Shown: piece after piece, positions 9,659-18,843 of the stretch
Layout of the letters: each line of letters starts with the position of its first letter
Position numbering within the stretch: position 1 is the stretch's first letter
DNA from: Actinopolyspora saharensis
GTDB lineage: Bacteria > Actinomycetota > Actinomycetes > Mycobacteriales > Pseudonocardiaceae
DNA length: 64,000 nt
Assembly: GCF_900100925.1 (NCBI RefSeq)
Contig: NZ_FNKO01000002.1
Location: forward strand, 2,563,130-2,627,129
Direction of reading: 5' to 3'
The notes under the pieces: model-generated
What the model saw: only the letters and a program-made list of their open reading frames with translations
Told to the model about the DNA's origin: nothing
Databases searched by the model: none
Made by a program: the position numbers and the translations under genes

Positions 9659-10801
9659 TCAGGGGACCAGCTCCCAGACGGTGGCCACTCCGATGCCACC
9701 TCCCGAGGACAGCGCGGCCATCCCCACCCGGTTCCCGCGGGTGGTCATCCGGTGGAACAGCCGGACGAGCAGCATCGCCCCGGAGGCGCCCCACGGGTGG
9801 CCGAGGGCGATGGCCCCTCCGTCGGGGCTGACCGCGCGCTCCTCGACGCCCACCGCGTCCGCGCAGGCCAGCACCTGCCCGGCGAAGGCCTCGGTGAACT
9901 CGACCACCTCGGGAGCGCGTCCAGCGGTTTCCAGCGCGGAGCGCATGGCGGGAACGGCGGCCAGCCCGAGCCGGTTGGGGTCGACGCCGCTGGTTTCCCG
10001 GGCCAGCAGCCGGATCCCCGGTGCGCCCAGCTCGCGCCGTTCACGTTCCGCGGTGACCGCCACCACCGCCGCGCCGTCGCTGATGCCGCACGAGTTCGCC
10101 GCCGTGACGGTACCCCCTGCGGTGAACGCGGGAGGGAACCTGGCCAGCCTCCGCTCGTCGAAACCCGCGCGTGGCCGCTCGTCGGTGCGGACCCCGTTGA
10201 CCTCGACGATCTCCTCGTCGAAGACCCCCGAGCGCTGCGCCTCCACGGCACGTCGGTGGCTGCGCTCGGCGAAGCGGTCCTGCCGCTGCCGGGAGATCCC
10301 GGCCTCGGCGGCCACCAGGTCGGCGGCAGGCCCCATGTCGGGGTCACCGACCTCGGCGGGGGCGAACGGGGCCCGGGAGTAGAAGACCGGAGGTTCGGCC
10401 GCGTCCCGCGGGCGGCGGGCCCGCCACGGGGCAGTCGACGCGCTCTCCGCGCCCCCGGCCAGGTAGAACTTCCCCGCGCCCGCGGTCACCAGGTCGGCGG
10501 CGGTGACGATCGCGCTCAGCCCGCTCGCGCACTGGCGGTCCACGGTGGTGCCCGGCGTGCCGTGGCCGAGACCGGCGCGCAGCGCGGCCACCCGCGCCGG
10601 GTTCCCGCCGGGCCCGCGCGTGTTGCCCAGCAGCACGTCGTCGACCCGCTGGAAGCCGCTGTCGGCCAGCGCGGCCTCCAGCGCGCTCGCGGCGAGCCGG
10701 TCGACTGCCACCTCGCGGAGCGAGCCGCCCGCGGTGCCGACCGGGGTGCGCCGCGCGGCGATGATCACTGGGGTGTGCGGGGCAACGTCGTCTTCGGTCA
10801 T
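9659..10801 (-). CDS. Thiolase-family protein with altered catalytic motifs
   Basis: A 380-residue thiolase homologue (acetyl-CoA acetyltransferase fold). The acyl-accepting cysteine is kept in VDRQCASGLSAI and the histidine in IALGHPWGASGA. Two other hallmarks differ: the NEAF motif reads TEAF, and the second catalytic cysteine, normally in CxGGG near the C terminus, is a serine (LSSGGGIG). In known thiolases that cysteine acts as base and the Asn holds a water in the oxyanion hole, so normal condensation or thiolysis is doubtful. Its ATG overlaps the stop of the acyl-CoA ligase upstream, so the two are made together and probably act on the same acyl-CoA. Confidence 0.85.
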   Translation of the reverse strand: MTEDDVAPHTPVIIAARRTPVGTAGGSLREVAVDRLAASALEAALADSGFQRVDDVLLGNTRGPGGNPARVAALRAGLGHGTPGTTVDRQCASGLSAIVTAADLVTAGAGKFYLAGGAESASTAPWRARRPRDAAEPPVFYSRAPFAPAEVGDPDMGPAADLVAAEAGISRQRQDRFAERSHRRAVEAQRSGVFDEEIVEVNGVRTDERPRAGFDERRLARFPPAFTAGGTVTAANSCGISDGAAVVAVTAERERRELGAPGIRLLARETSGVDPNRLGLAAVPAMRSALETAGRAPEVVEFTEAFAGQVLACADAVGVEERAVSPDGGAIALGHPWGASGAMLLVRLFHRMTTRGNRVGMAALSSGGGIGVATVWELVP

Positions 10802-12240
10802 CGCAGTGTCCAGGTGGGGAGCTCTCCCGAACCGAGCTGGTCCTCGATCCGGCGCCGGGCCGGTTTGCCCGCCGGGGTGCGGGGAAGCGCTCGCGCGGAC
10901 AGCCAGCGACGCGGGCGCTGCGCGCTGCTCAGCGACTCCCGGGCCACCCGGCGGAGCTCGGTCACGGGTGGCGGGGTGGAGGGGTCGACCTCGAGCACCG
11001 CGGTGACCAGGGAGCCGAGCCTGGGGTGCGGGGTGCCCACGACCACCGCGTCGACCACCCCCGGAACCGAGCGCAGCACCCCCTCGACCCGCTCGGCCGG
11101 TACCAGCTCGGCCCCGCTGCCGATGGTGGCGGAATCGCGGCCCAGCACGGTGAATCCGCCGCCGACGTGGGCGGAGGCGAGGTCGCCCACGCTGTGGAAA
11201 CCGGGTTCCACGGGGGTCAACTCCCCCGACTCCATCCGCCCGGAGAACCCCAGCGGGGAACGCACCCACAGGGTGCCCGTCCCGCCGGGGGCGACCGCGT
11301 GCGCTCCGTCGCGGATCTCGGTCTCCACGTGGCGGGCCGGGTGCAGCAGCCCGTCCGCACGACGCAGGGCCACGAGCGAGTGCTCGGCCGATCCGTAGTA
11401 CTCCACCAGCTCGCAGCCGGGCAGCGTTTCCGCCAGCCGTTCCCGGAGCCGCGCGTCCGGCTCGGCCCCGCCGCAGACGAAGCGGCGCACCCGGCACCGC
11501 GCACGCGCCCGCGGGTCGCGCTCGAGCACCGCGAGCAGCGCCGCGAGCATGGACGGCACGAGGTGCACCACGTCGGCCCTGGAGCAGGCCTCGGCCGCCT
11601 CCTCTGCCGACCAGCGTTCGAGCAGCTCCACCTCGGCGCCGAGGTGCATGGCGTGCAGAGCTCCGAACAGGAACAGCGAGGAGCTCAGCGGGCCGGGGAT
11701 CAGCACCGCGTCCTCCGCGGTGATGCCGACCTCGAAGGCGGCGAAGCTGCACCACCAGGAGGAGCGGGTGCGGGCGAGGACCTTGGGGCGGCTGGTGCTG
11801 CCCGAGGTGGTGGGGAAGTGGAACAGGCTTCGCCCCGAGCCGCGCGCGGTGAACCGGGTTCCAGGGGGTCCTGGACGTCCGCAGGCCCGCACGTCCGGAG
11901 CGGCGTCCTCGAGGACGGCGGATCGCTCGGCCGGGCTCCAGCCCGGATCGAGCAGCAGCGCACCCGCGCCGAGCAGGTCGGCGCCGAGCAGGTGGGCGAG
12001 CCTGCTCGGGGCGGTGCCGTCACCTTCGACGGCTATCCGGCTTCCCCCGACCGCGCCGGAGGAGCGGAGTTCCACGGCGGCGGCGTGCGCCGAGTCGAGC
12101 AGCTCGACGGCGGTGAAGCGGTGGGGACCGTGGTGCAGCGCGCGGGGCAGCCCCCCGGCCAGGATCGGGGGGAGCTCCGCCGGCGGGACGTCCGCCCCCG
12201 CGGTCCCCCGGCTCGGCCGCTGGTTCGTCACCGGGCTCAT
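10798..12240 (-). CDS. AMP-binding acyl-CoA ligase in the biotin transporter operon
   Basis: ANL-superfamily adenylate-forming enzyme of 480 residues, shorter than most fatty acyl-CoA ligases. Core motifs are intact: the phosphate loop TTSGSTSRPK, the aromatic motif YYGSAEH, GDLA ... GRDSA for the ribose-binding Asp and hinge, and the C-terminal catalytic lysine in RTPAGK. It therefore should activate a carboxylic acid with ATP and pass it to CoA or another thiol. The substrate is unknown; pimelate or a biotin-related acid is suggested only by position, directly between bioY (ATGA overlap at its start) and the thiolase (ATGA overlap at its end). Confidence 0.88.
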   Translation of the reverse strand: MSPVTNQRPSRGTAGADVPPAELPPILAGGLPRALHHGPHRFTAVELLDSAHAAAVELRSSGAVGGSRIAVEGDGTAPSRLAHLLGADLLGAGALLLDPGWSPAERSAVLEDAAPDVRACGRPGPPGTRFTARGSGRSLFHFPTTSGSTSRPKVLARTRSSWWCSFAAFEVGITAEDAVLIPGPLSSSLFLFGALHAMHLGAEVELLERWSAEEAAEACSRADVVHLVPSMLAALLAVLERDPRARARCRVRRFVCGGAEPDARLRERLAETLPGCELVEYYGSAEHSLVALRRADGLLHPARHVETEIRDGAHAVAPGGTGTLWVRSPLGFSGRMESGELTPVEPGFHSVGDLASAHVGGGFTVLGRDSATIGSGAELVPAERVEGVLRSVPGVVDAVVVGTPHPRLGSLVTAVLEVDPSTPPPVTELRRVARESLSSAQRPRRWLSARALPRTPAGKPARRRIEDQLGSGELPTWTLR

Positions 12241-12839
12241 GACTTCGCCGCCTTCCTGCGGGGGAGGGAATGGGGGAAGGCGCGGTGCACGGCTGCCGCG
12301 ACCAGCGAGACCAGCACGACCTTGGTCAGATCGCCGGGGAGGTAGCCGAGGGCGGCCACGCCTGCCGCGCGGAGATCGCCGATCGCCTGGGCCATGAAGG
12401 GGACGCCGAACAGGTAGTCCACGGCGATGCCGGCCAGGTTGGCTGGCAGCAGCACCGCGAGGGTGGGCTTGCGCGCCGCGGACACGATCAGCCCCACCAC
12501 CAGCGCCGAGGCGATCCAGCCCACCAGGAACCCGCCGCTGGGGCCGAAGAACGGGGCGATGCCACCGCGCCCCCCGGACAGCAGCGGCAGTCCGAGCGCG
12601 ACCAGCACGAGCAGCAGCAGCACCGAAGCGGCACCGCGGCGGGCCCCGAGCAGGCTCCCCGCCAGCAGCGGCCCGGTGTTCTGCAGCACGATCGGCACCG
12701 CCGCGCCCGCCAGGTAGATACCGGGGAAGGTGCCCAGCACGGCGGTGAACGCGGCGAAGACCACGACGCGGGCCAGGTCGGCGGCAGGCCGGGCACCACC
12801 CGACCGTCCGTCCGAGGGATGGGGGGAATCGGTCGTCAC
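12237..12839 (-). CDS. bioY: Biotin transporter substrate-binding subunit
   Basis: S component of the ECF biotin transporter; it binds biotin in the membrane and is driven by EcfA/EcfT encoded three genes downstream. The 200-residue product has about six membrane segments and the BioY motifs FFGPSGGFLVGW and LGYLPGDLTKVVL. The GTG at 12839 is the first start after the promoter region; the stop overlaps the ligase start as ATGA. A perfect inverted repeat 141 bases upstream is a candidate operator for biotin-dependent control. The C terminus is short and basic. Confidence 0.92.
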   Translation of the reverse strand: MTTDSPHPSDGRSGGARPAADLARVVVFAAFTAVLGTFPGIYLAGAAVPIVLQNTGPLLAGSLLGARRGAASVLLLLVLVALGLPLLSGGRGGIAPFFGPSGGFLVGWIASALVVGLIVSAARKPTLAVLLPANLAGIAVDYLFGVPFMAQAIGDLRAAGVAALGYLPGDLTKVVLVSLVAAAVHRAFPHSLPRRKAAKS

Positions 12840-12979
12840 GCTGTTCTCCTGCGGAAACGTTCGGGAGAGGTCCGGAGGGCGTGGACGGGGACGCCGGTTC
12901 GACGCCGTCCCGTCCCGCCGCGGGCGGAAACAGCGGACAACCTAACCGCGATCACCGGCATTACAGAAAAAACCGGGCG

Positions 12980-13002
12980 CTGTTGTGGGGACTCCACAAC
13001 AG
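12980..13002. promoter_or_regulatory. Perfect 9-bp inverted repeat upstream of bioY (candidate operator)
   Basis: Arms CTGTTGTGG (12980-12988) and CCACAACAG (12994-13002) are perfect complements around a five-base spacer, next to an A-rich patch at 12961-12973. The site lies between bioY and the divergent small membrane protein gene. It does not look like the BioQ consensus described in corynebacteria and mycobacteria, so the binding protein is unknown. A short transcriptional hairpin is the alternative. Confidence 0.55.
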
Positions 13003-13231
13003 GGGGGCGGCTGCGTGGAGTCCGGGTCCGCTTTTGTCGATGACCGGCGAGTTCCGGTAACTGGTCGTCGCGTGCCGGCGCCTCGGAATAACCACTCGGG
13101 ACACAGCACGAGGTCGGGGCACCCGTCGGTGGGGTTGCGGGTTTACCAGGGCTCAGAAAGGAAATCCCAGGGGTGTCCAAGAAGTGCCCGCTGGCCGATT
13201 GCGGAGTGGGCGTGACCGGAGAGGTGCCACC

Positions 13232-13516
13232 ATGCTTTCGATGTTGCGCAAATACGGATTGGATTCGGACAAGATGATCGGTGCGGGGATCGCCTCGGTA
13301 TTCCTCTCGTTCGCCTCCTGGGCGGCTTCCCGCGGTCTGCAGGGGGAGAGCCTGGCTCGTGCGGACAGGTGGGGCATCTTCGTCGGGGAGTGGGCCCCGA
13401 CATTCCTCGCGCTCGGCGTGGCCATGCGGATGGAGGAGTACACGCACCCGGAGATGCCCGAGCAGTCCGAGCGTCAGCGCGAGCGCGACACGAGCACTTC
13501 CGGGATCGGCCGGTGA
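13232..13516 (+). CDS. Small membrane protein of unknown function
   Basis: A 94-residue protein with no recognised family. Residues 15-30 form one hydrophobic segment (IGAGIASVFLSFASWAAS) and a second weaker one lies near residues 50-62 (GEWAPTFLALGVAM); the tail is rich in Glu, Arg and Ser. The ATG at 13232 has GAGAGG upstream, while the longer in-frame start at 13184 lacks a binding site. The two-helix layout with charged tail suggests a small inner-membrane protein. It is divergent from bioY and convergent with dinG, so neighbours give no functional clue. Confidence 0.7.
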   Translation: MLSMLRKYGLDSDKMIGAGIASVFLSFASWAASRGLQGESLARADRWGIFVGEWAPTFLALGVAMRMEEYTHPEMPEQSERQRERDTSTSGIGR

Positions 13517-13600
13517 ACGAGCTCGCGGCCGGGGCGCGGGTGCGGGACGTGACTCCGCGGAGGGGCGAGCCCGGCCGGCCGCGGAGCACGCCCCGCCCGC

Positions 13601-15808
13601 TCACCGGTCCGTCGTCGCCGAGTCCAGCCGCCGCAGCGCACCCCGGACCACCTCGGGATCGTGGGTGCTCCAGAACGGGGGCAGCGAGGCGCGGAGGAAA
13701 CTCCCGTAGCGAGCGGTGGCCAGCCTGGGGTCGAGCACGGCGACCACCCCGCGGTCGGAGGCCGAGCGCAGCAGCCTGCCCGCGCCCTGGGCCAGCAGCA
13801 GCGCGGCGTGGGTCCCCGCGACCGTGATGAACCCGTTGCCCCCGTTCGCCGAGATGGCCTTCTGACGAGCCGAGGCGAGCGGGTCGTCCGGCCGGGGGAA
13901 TGGAATGCGGTCCATCACGACCAGTTGCAGCGACTCACCGGGCACATCCACCCCCTGCCACAGCGACAGGGTGCCGAACAGGCTCGTGGCCGGATCCTTG
14001 GCGAAGGAGTCCACCAGCAGCCCGGTGCTGTCCTCCCCCTGGCACAGCACCGGAGTGGACAGTCGTTCCCGCAGCTCGTCGCAGGCCTGCCGCGCCGCCC
14101 GCATGGAGGAGAACAGGCCGAGGGTGCGGCCCCCCGCCGCCGTGACCAGCTCGGCGAGCTCGTCCAGATAGGACTCCGGAAGTCCGTCCCTGCCGGGGGA
14201 GGGCAGGTGTCGGGCGACGTAGAGGATGCCGCTGCGCTGGTAGTCGAAGGGCGATCCCACGTCGAGACCGACCCAGCTGGGTTCCGACGCGTCGGAGGGG
14301 GGCTCTGCCGCGGTGGCGGTGTCCGCAGCAGGCCGGGCCGCCCGCTGCGGAGGCAGTCCCCACTGCCCGGCCAGGGTGTCGAAGGAACCGCCCAGCGCCA
14401 GCGTCGCGGAGGTGAGCACGGTCGTGCGCTGCTCGAACAATCGCTGGCGCAGCAGTCCGCCCACCCCGAGCGGAGCCACCTTCAGCGCGGGGGCGCGCCC
14501 GTTCTCCGCGCTGAGCCACACCACGTCGTGCCGTTCCCCCTCCGGGGCGTCGAACCCGTCGAGCAACCGCATCGCCGTGTCGTGGACCTCCTGGGTGGGC
14601 GCCAGGGCGAGCTTGCGCACGCTGCCCGTCTCCGCGTCCTCGCGCTGCTCGGTGCCCAGCGCGGTGACGCAGGCAGCGGCCGCGTCCCGCACCCCGGACA
14701 GCGCGGAGGACAACTCCCGCGGCAGCTCCTCCAACCGCCCGGGAGCCGACTCCCCGAGCACGAACTCGAGCCCCTCGCCTGCCTCGTTCAGCCGGTCGGC
14801 GATCTCCTCGTCCACCGCGCGCCCGCACCTCTTGGCGGCCTGCTTCACGGCGGAACCGGAGAGTTCCCCGCCCGCTGCCGAAGTGACCCGGTCCACCAGG
14901 TCGTGCGCCTCGTCGACCACGACCATGTCGTGCTCGGGCAGCACCGGCTTGTCGTCCAGCGCGTCGATCGCCAGCAGGGCGTGGTTGGTGACCACGATGT
15001 CGGCCCGCCCGGCCTCGTTGCGGGCGTGCTCGGCGAAGCAGTCCGCTCCCACCGGACAGCGGTGCGCCCCGAGGCACTCGTTGGCCGTGACCGACATCTG
15101 ACGCCACGCGCGCTCCGAGACCCCCGGAACCAGCTCGTCGCGATCCCCCGTCTCGGTCTCCGAGGACCACTCGCGCAACCTGCGCACATCGCGTTCCAGG
15201 GCGGAGGTGGCCGCGGGATCGAACAGCGCGGCCTCCTCCGGTTCCTCGGGGGCGTTGCCGTGAACCCTGTTCAGACACAGGTAGTTGCGCCTGCCCTTGA
15301 GGATCGCGAACGTCGGCCGCCGACCGAGCGCCTCGGAAAGAGCGGTGGCCAACCGGGGAAGGTCGCGCTCCACCAGCTGCCGCTGCAGCGCGATGGTCGC
15401 GGTGGAAACGACCACGGTCGTGTTCGCGGCCACGGCGTGCCGGATCGCCGGGACCAGGTAGGCCAGCGACTTCCCGGTTCCGGTCCCGGCCTGGACGGCC
15501 AGGTGCTCACCGGACTCGATGGCGTTGTCCACCGCCTTCGCCATGGCGGTCTGGCCCTCCCGCGGTGTTCCGGAAACGGCTTCGACCGCGACCGAGAGCA
15601 GCGTGTCCAGATCGGCGGGCTCCGCGCGTTCCGCGCGCTCGGTGCGTTCCGCCGTGCTCGGGGTGCTCGGCCCGGGAGGTGCACCGGCCCCGGCGGAGAC
15701 CGGCTCCGGTTCGGGAGCGCTCTGCTCCACGAGCTCGGGAGGAAGTTGTTCGGTCCCGTCGGGCTCGAAGACGTCGGAAACTGACCAGTTCGGAACGGAA
15801 GCGGGCAC
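13601..15808 (-). CDS. dinG: ATP-dependent helicase of the DinG/XPD family
   Basis: Superfamily 2 Fe-S helicase, 735 residues. An acidic low-complexity leader of about 65 residues precedes Walker A QAGTGTGKS; the DEAH box (VVVDEAHDL) follows about 180 residues later. Between them are the cysteines expected to hold a 4Fe-4S cluster (YLCLN, NECLGAHRCPVGADC). The C-terminal half contains helicase motifs IV-VI (WQGVDVPGE, QGAGRLLR). XPD-like 5'-3' unwinding of damaged or R-loop DNA is the known role of DinG. The start is the first ATG, and the leader makes the exact start less certain. Confidence 0.92.
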   Translation of the reverse strand: MPASVPNWSVSDVFEPDGTEQLPPELVEQSAPEPEPVSAGAGAPPGPSTPSTAERTERAERAEPADLDTLLSVAVEAVSGTPREGQTAMAKAVDNAIESGEHLAVQAGTGTGKSLAYLVPAIRHAVAANTTVVVSTATIALQRQLVERDLPRLATALSEALGRRPTFAILKGRRNYLCLNRVHGNAPEEPEEAALFDPAATSALERDVRRLREWSSETETGDRDELVPGVSERAWRQMSVTANECLGAHRCPVGADCFAEHARNEAGRADIVVTNHALLAIDALDDKPVLPEHDMVVVDEAHDLVDRVTSAAGGELSGSAVKQAAKRCGRAVDEEIADRLNEAGEGLEFVLGESAPGRLEELPRELSSALSGVRDAAAACVTALGTEQREDAETGSVRKLALAPTQEVHDTAMRLLDGFDAPEGERHDVVWLSAENGRAPALKVAPLGVGGLLRQRLFEQRTTVLTSATLALGGSFDTLAGQWGLPPQRAARPAADTATAAEPPSDASEPSWVGLDVGSPFDYQRSGILYVARHLPSPGRDGLPESYLDELAELVTAAGGRTLGLFSSMRAARQACDELRERLSTPVLCQGEDSTGLLVDSFAKDPATSLFGTLSLWQGVDVPGESLQLVVMDRIPFPRPDDPLASARQKAISANGGNGFITVAGTHAALLLAQGAGRLLRSASDRGVVAVLDPRLATARYGSFLRASLPPFWSTHDPEVVRGALRRLDSATTDR

Positions 15809-15960
15809 GTTCGCCGACGTTACCGCAGCGTCCTTCGATGCCCTCCGCTACCCGAGATCGAGGCGCCGCGGAACGCGCGCGAGGGGAGAGGGCGCTCGGC
15901 GAGCGTCCACAACCACCGAAGGAGGCCTCCGCGCGGGGCGACCGAGCGCCGGGCCCGCCG

Positions 15961-16518
15961 TCAGCCGCGAACCACCGGCTCACCGGAGAGGGTCACCCCC
16001 GCGGCGCGCAGCTGCTCCAGGGCGCGGTCCACGGTCTCCTCCGCGACCCCGGCCGTGAGGTCGAGCAGCACCCTGGTGGCGAAACCGGAGCGGACGGAGT
16101 CCAGCGCGGTGGCGCGCACGCAGTGGTCGGTGGCCAGCCCGACGACGTCGACCGAGTCCACCCCCCGCTCGGCCAGCCACTCGGCCAGCCCGTTGCCCTC
16201 GAAGCCCGAGTAGCCGTGGCTGTACTGCCCCTTGGAGAAGACGGCCTGCACCGGTGCCACGTCCAGCTCGGGGTGGAAAGCGGCCCCTGCGGTTCCGGCC
16301 ACGCAGTGCACCGGCCAGGAAGTCACGAAATCGGGGTTCTCGGCGAAGTGGTCACCGGGGTCCACGTGGTAATCCCTGGTCGCGACCACGTGGTCGTGCT
16401 CGGTCGTGGTGAGGTAGCGCGAGATCGCCGAGGCGGTTCCCGCCCCTCCGCTCACGGCCAGCGCGCCGCCCTCGCAGAAGTCGTTCTGCACGTCGACGAC
16501 GATCAACGCCCTGGTCAT
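15961..16518 (-). CDS. pncA: Nicotinamidase
   Basis: Converts nicotinamide to nicotinate in NAD salvage. The 185-residue isochorismatase-fold protein has the catalytic triad set: Asp in VVDVQNDF near residue 8, the Lys in VFSKGQYS and the nucleophilic Cys in GLATDHCVRATA. The metal-binding DYHVDPGDHF histidines are present. Mycobacterial PncA has the same length. It is immediately followed by pncB in the same direction, and together they convert nicotinamide to nicotinate mononucleotide. A cysteine is used, so pyrazinamide-type activation would be expected for the family. Confidence 0.95.
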   Translation of the reverse strand: MTRALIVVDVQNDFCEGGALAVSGGAGTASAISRYLTTTEHDHVVATRDYHVDPGDHFAENPDFVTSWPVHCVAGTAGAAFHPELDVAPVQAVFSKGQYSHGYSGFEGNGLAEWLAERGVDSVDVVGLATDHCVRATALDSVRSGFATRVLLDLTAGVAEETVDRALEQLRAAGVTLSGEPVVRG

Positions 16519-16594
16519 CTTCGTCCCTCCAACCTTCCCGACGGCCCTGCCCGGCGGACTCCTCCGACGGGGCGGTGCCCGCCCCGCGGTGCTT

Positions 16595-17896
16595 TCAGCG
16601 GTTCTCGAACACCGTGGGGATGGCGGGCTCCCCGGAGGACAGCTTGAGCCCCTCCCAGGGAAGGCTCACCAGCGCGTGCCGGAGTCGCTGCCGATTGTCC
16701 TCCAGCCCGGGCAGATTCTCGACCCTGCGGCCTCCGCGGATCAACGGCGTCTGCACGAACCTGTCGTGCGGTCCGGCCGCGGGCGGCTCGTGCCCCGCGC
16801 CGTTGCGGTAGACGACCTCCTCCAGCGCGGTGCCGGTCGGTTTGTGCCTGCGCAGCGCGGCCTTGCTCCCGCCGCGCGACTCCTTGTGCGAGCTGCGCTT
16901 GGCCACGGGGCGTCCGTCCACCTCGGCCAGTTTGTAGACCATCCCCGCGGTGGGAGCCCCGGAACCGACCACCAGGGAGGTGCCCACGCCGTAGACGTCC
17001 ACCGGCTCCGCGCGCAGCGAGGCGATCGCGAACTCGTCCAGGTCCCCGGAGATCACGATCCGCGTGCCCGTGGCCCCGAGCGAGTCGAGCTGCTCCCGCG
17101 CCTGCCTGGCCAGCACACCGACGTCACCGGAGTCGATGCGCACCGCCCCCAGCTCGGTGCCTGCCACCTCAACGGCGGTGCGGATGCCCTCGGTGATGTC
17201 GTAGGTGTCGACCAGCAGGGACGTGCCCGCTCCCAGCGCGTCGACCTGGGCGCGGAACGCCTCCCGCTCGTTGTCGTGCAGCAGGGTGAACGAGTGGGCG
17301 GAGGTCCCGGCCGTGGGGATCCCGTAGCGCGCCCCGGCCTCCAGGTTCGAGGTGGCCGTGAAACCGGACAGGTAGGAGATGCGGGCGCAGGCCACGGCCG
17401 AGTCCTCGTGCGTGCGGCGGGAGCCCATCTCGATGAGGCGCCTGCCGTTGGCGGCCGAGGACATCCTGGTCGCGGCCGCCGCCACGGCGCTGTCGTGGTT
17501 GAGGATGGACAGGATCACCGTCTCCAGCAGCACGGCCTCGGCGAAGGTGCCCCGCACCGTCAGCACGGGCGACCCGGGGAAGTACAGCTCGCCCTCGGGG
17601 TAGCCGTCCACGTCACCGGTGAAGCGGTACTCGCGCAGCCAGTCGAGCGTCCGCTCGTCGCAGACCCGGTCGCGTTCGAGGGCCTCCAGCGTCCGCTGGT
17701 CGAAGCGGAAGTTCTCCACCGCGTCCAACACCCGCTCGATGCCGCCCACCACTCCGTAGCGGCGCCCGCCCGGCAGGCTCCTGGTGAAGACCTCGAACAC
17801 GCAGTCGCGCTGGGCCGTGCCGTCACGCAACGCGCTGCTGAGCATGGTCAGTTCGTAGTGGTCGGTGCGCAGCGCGGTACTGGCTGGATCGGTCAT
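16595..17896 (-). CDS. pncB: Nicotinate phosphoribosyltransferase
   Basis: Makes nicotinate mononucleotide from nicotinate, PRPP and ATP, following PncA. The 433-residue protein starts [19 protein letters not shown], the usual N terminus of the family; the conserved histidine that is phosphorylated lies in TAGTSAHSF, and RIDSGD is the phosphoribosyl-binding strand. The ATG at 17896 was preferred over upstream starts because the family motif begins there and the upstream frame is antisense to the clpS leader. It ends 76 bases before pncA and is divergent from clpS with a 73-base gap. Confidence 0.95.
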   Translation of the reverse strand: MTDPASTALRTDHYELTMLSSALRDGTAQRDCVFEVFTRSLPGGRRYGVVGGIERVLDAVENFRFDQRTLEALERDRVCDERTLDWLREYRFTGDVDGYPEGELYFPGSPVLTVRGTFAEAVLLETVILSILNHDSAVAAAATRMSSAANGRRLIEMGSRRTHEDSAVACARISYLSGFTATSNLEAGARYGIPTAGTSAHSFTLLHDNEREAFRAQVDALGAGTSLLVDTYDITEGIRTAVEVAGTELGAVRIDSGDVGVLARQAREQLDSLGATGTRIVISGDLDEFAIASLRAEPVDVYGVGTSLVVGSGAPTAGMVYKLAEVDGRPVAKRSSHKESRGGSKAALRRHKPTGTALEEVVYRNGAGHEPPAAGPHDRFVQTPLIRGGRRVENLPGLEDNRQRLRHALVSLPWEGLKLSSGEPAIPTVFENR

Positions 17897-17969
17897 ATGC
17901 GCGAGATTACGTGCCGTGGGAAGGCGCGTGGGCACCAGCCGTCGGGCGCGAACGTGTGAGAATGGGGAT

Positions 17970-18263
17970 ATGACCACCCCAGCCGAAGCGGAGAGTACGC
18001 AGGTCGAGCCGGAGGAGACCGGAGCGTCGGAGCGGCCTTGGGTGACCATCGTGTGGAACGATCCGGTCAATCTGATGTCGTACGTGACCTACGTCCTGCA
18101 GAAGGTCTTCGGTTACAGCGAGGAGCACGCCACCAAGCTCATGCTGGACGTGCACAACAAGGGCAGGGCCGTGGTCTCCTCGGGATCCAAGGAAAAGGTG
18201 GAGGGCGACGTGGCGAAACTTCACGCCGCGGGCCTCTGGGCAACCATGCAGCACGACTCGTGA
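17970..18263 (+). CDS. clpS: ATP-dependent Clp protease adaptor ClpS
   Basis: Adaptor that delivers N-degron substrates to the ClpC/ClpP protease. The 97-residue protein has an acidic disordered N-terminal arm of about 22 residues, then the ClpS core with [11 protein letters not shown] (binding pocket for the destabilising residue), HNKGRAVV and a C-terminal helix. It begins the conserved actinobacterial row that corresponds to Mycobacterium tuberculosis Rv1331-Rv1341. The DUF2017 gene starts 16 bases downstream, so they are co-transcribed. The ATG at 17970 matches family length; upstream frame is not conserved. Confidence 0.95.
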   Translation: MTTPAEAESTQVEPEETGASERPWVTIVWNDPVNLMSYVTYVLQKVFGYSEEHATKLMLDVHNKGRAVVSSGSKEKVEGDVAKLHAAGLWATMQHDS

Positions 18264-18279
18264 ACGGACAGCGAACCCA

Positions 18280-18843
18280 GTGCAGGATTGGACACGCGAC
18301 AACGGCCGCCTGGTGAGCGAGCTCGAAGCCAACGAGGCAGCGGTGATCCGGGGCCTCGTCGGCGAGATCAAGGACATGCTCACCGCCCGTGCGCAGCAGG
18401 CCCCGCAGGACGAGCTGGCCGAGTTGACCGGGATGCGCACCGGTCCGAACACGCCGCCGCAGGAGAGCGTGCTGGCGAGGTTGCTGCCGGACTTCATCCG
18501 GCCGGACAGGGACAGCTTCGAACCCGAGACCGAGGAGGCCGACACGGCGGGAGCGCTGCGCTCGCTGCACGAACCCGAGCTGATCGACCACAAGAGCGGA
18601 GTGGCCGAGACCGTGCTGGAGACCTGCCCGGAGCAGGGTGGTGAAGTCTCGCTGACCGAGGACCAGGCCGACAGCTGGCTGTCGGCGATCAACGACGTGC
18701 GCCTCGCGCTCGGCACGGCGCTGGACATCTCGGAGGAAACCCCGGAGGAGCCGCCGGAGGACCAGCTGCAGCGCGAGCACTACTACGTCTACCAGTGGCT
18801 GACCTGGGTGCAGGACAGTATGATTCGGGCCCTGACTTCTTGA
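18280..18843 (+). CDS. DUF2017 family protein
   Basis: A 187-residue soluble, acidic helical protein of the actinobacterial family DUF2017 (Rv1332 in M. tuberculosis). It is always next to clpS, so a role with Clp proteolysis is often supposed, but no activity is known. Conserved blocks here include an N-terminal SELEANEAAVIRGLV, central LLPDF and the C-terminal YYVYQWLTWVQDSMIRAL. The start is GTG at 18280, 16 bases after clpS. Its last twelve bases, CTGACTTCTTGA including the stop, are repeated exactly at 18940-18951 on the far side of the dispersed repeat. Confidence 0.9.
   Translation: MQDWTRDNGRLVSELEANEAAVIRGLVGEIKDMLTARAQQAPQDELAELTGMRTGPNTPPQESVLARLLPDFIRPDRDSFEPETEEADTAGALRSLHEPELIDHKSGVAETVLETCPEQGGEVSLTEDQADSWLSAINDVRLALGTALDISEETPEEPPEDQLQREHYYVYQWLTWVQDSMIRALTS

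Noticed and set aside
10802..11755. Long N-terminal extension of the thiolase frame
   Set aside because: It is another frame of the acyl-CoA ligase; the thiolase motifs begin after the ATG at 10801 that overlaps the ligase stop.
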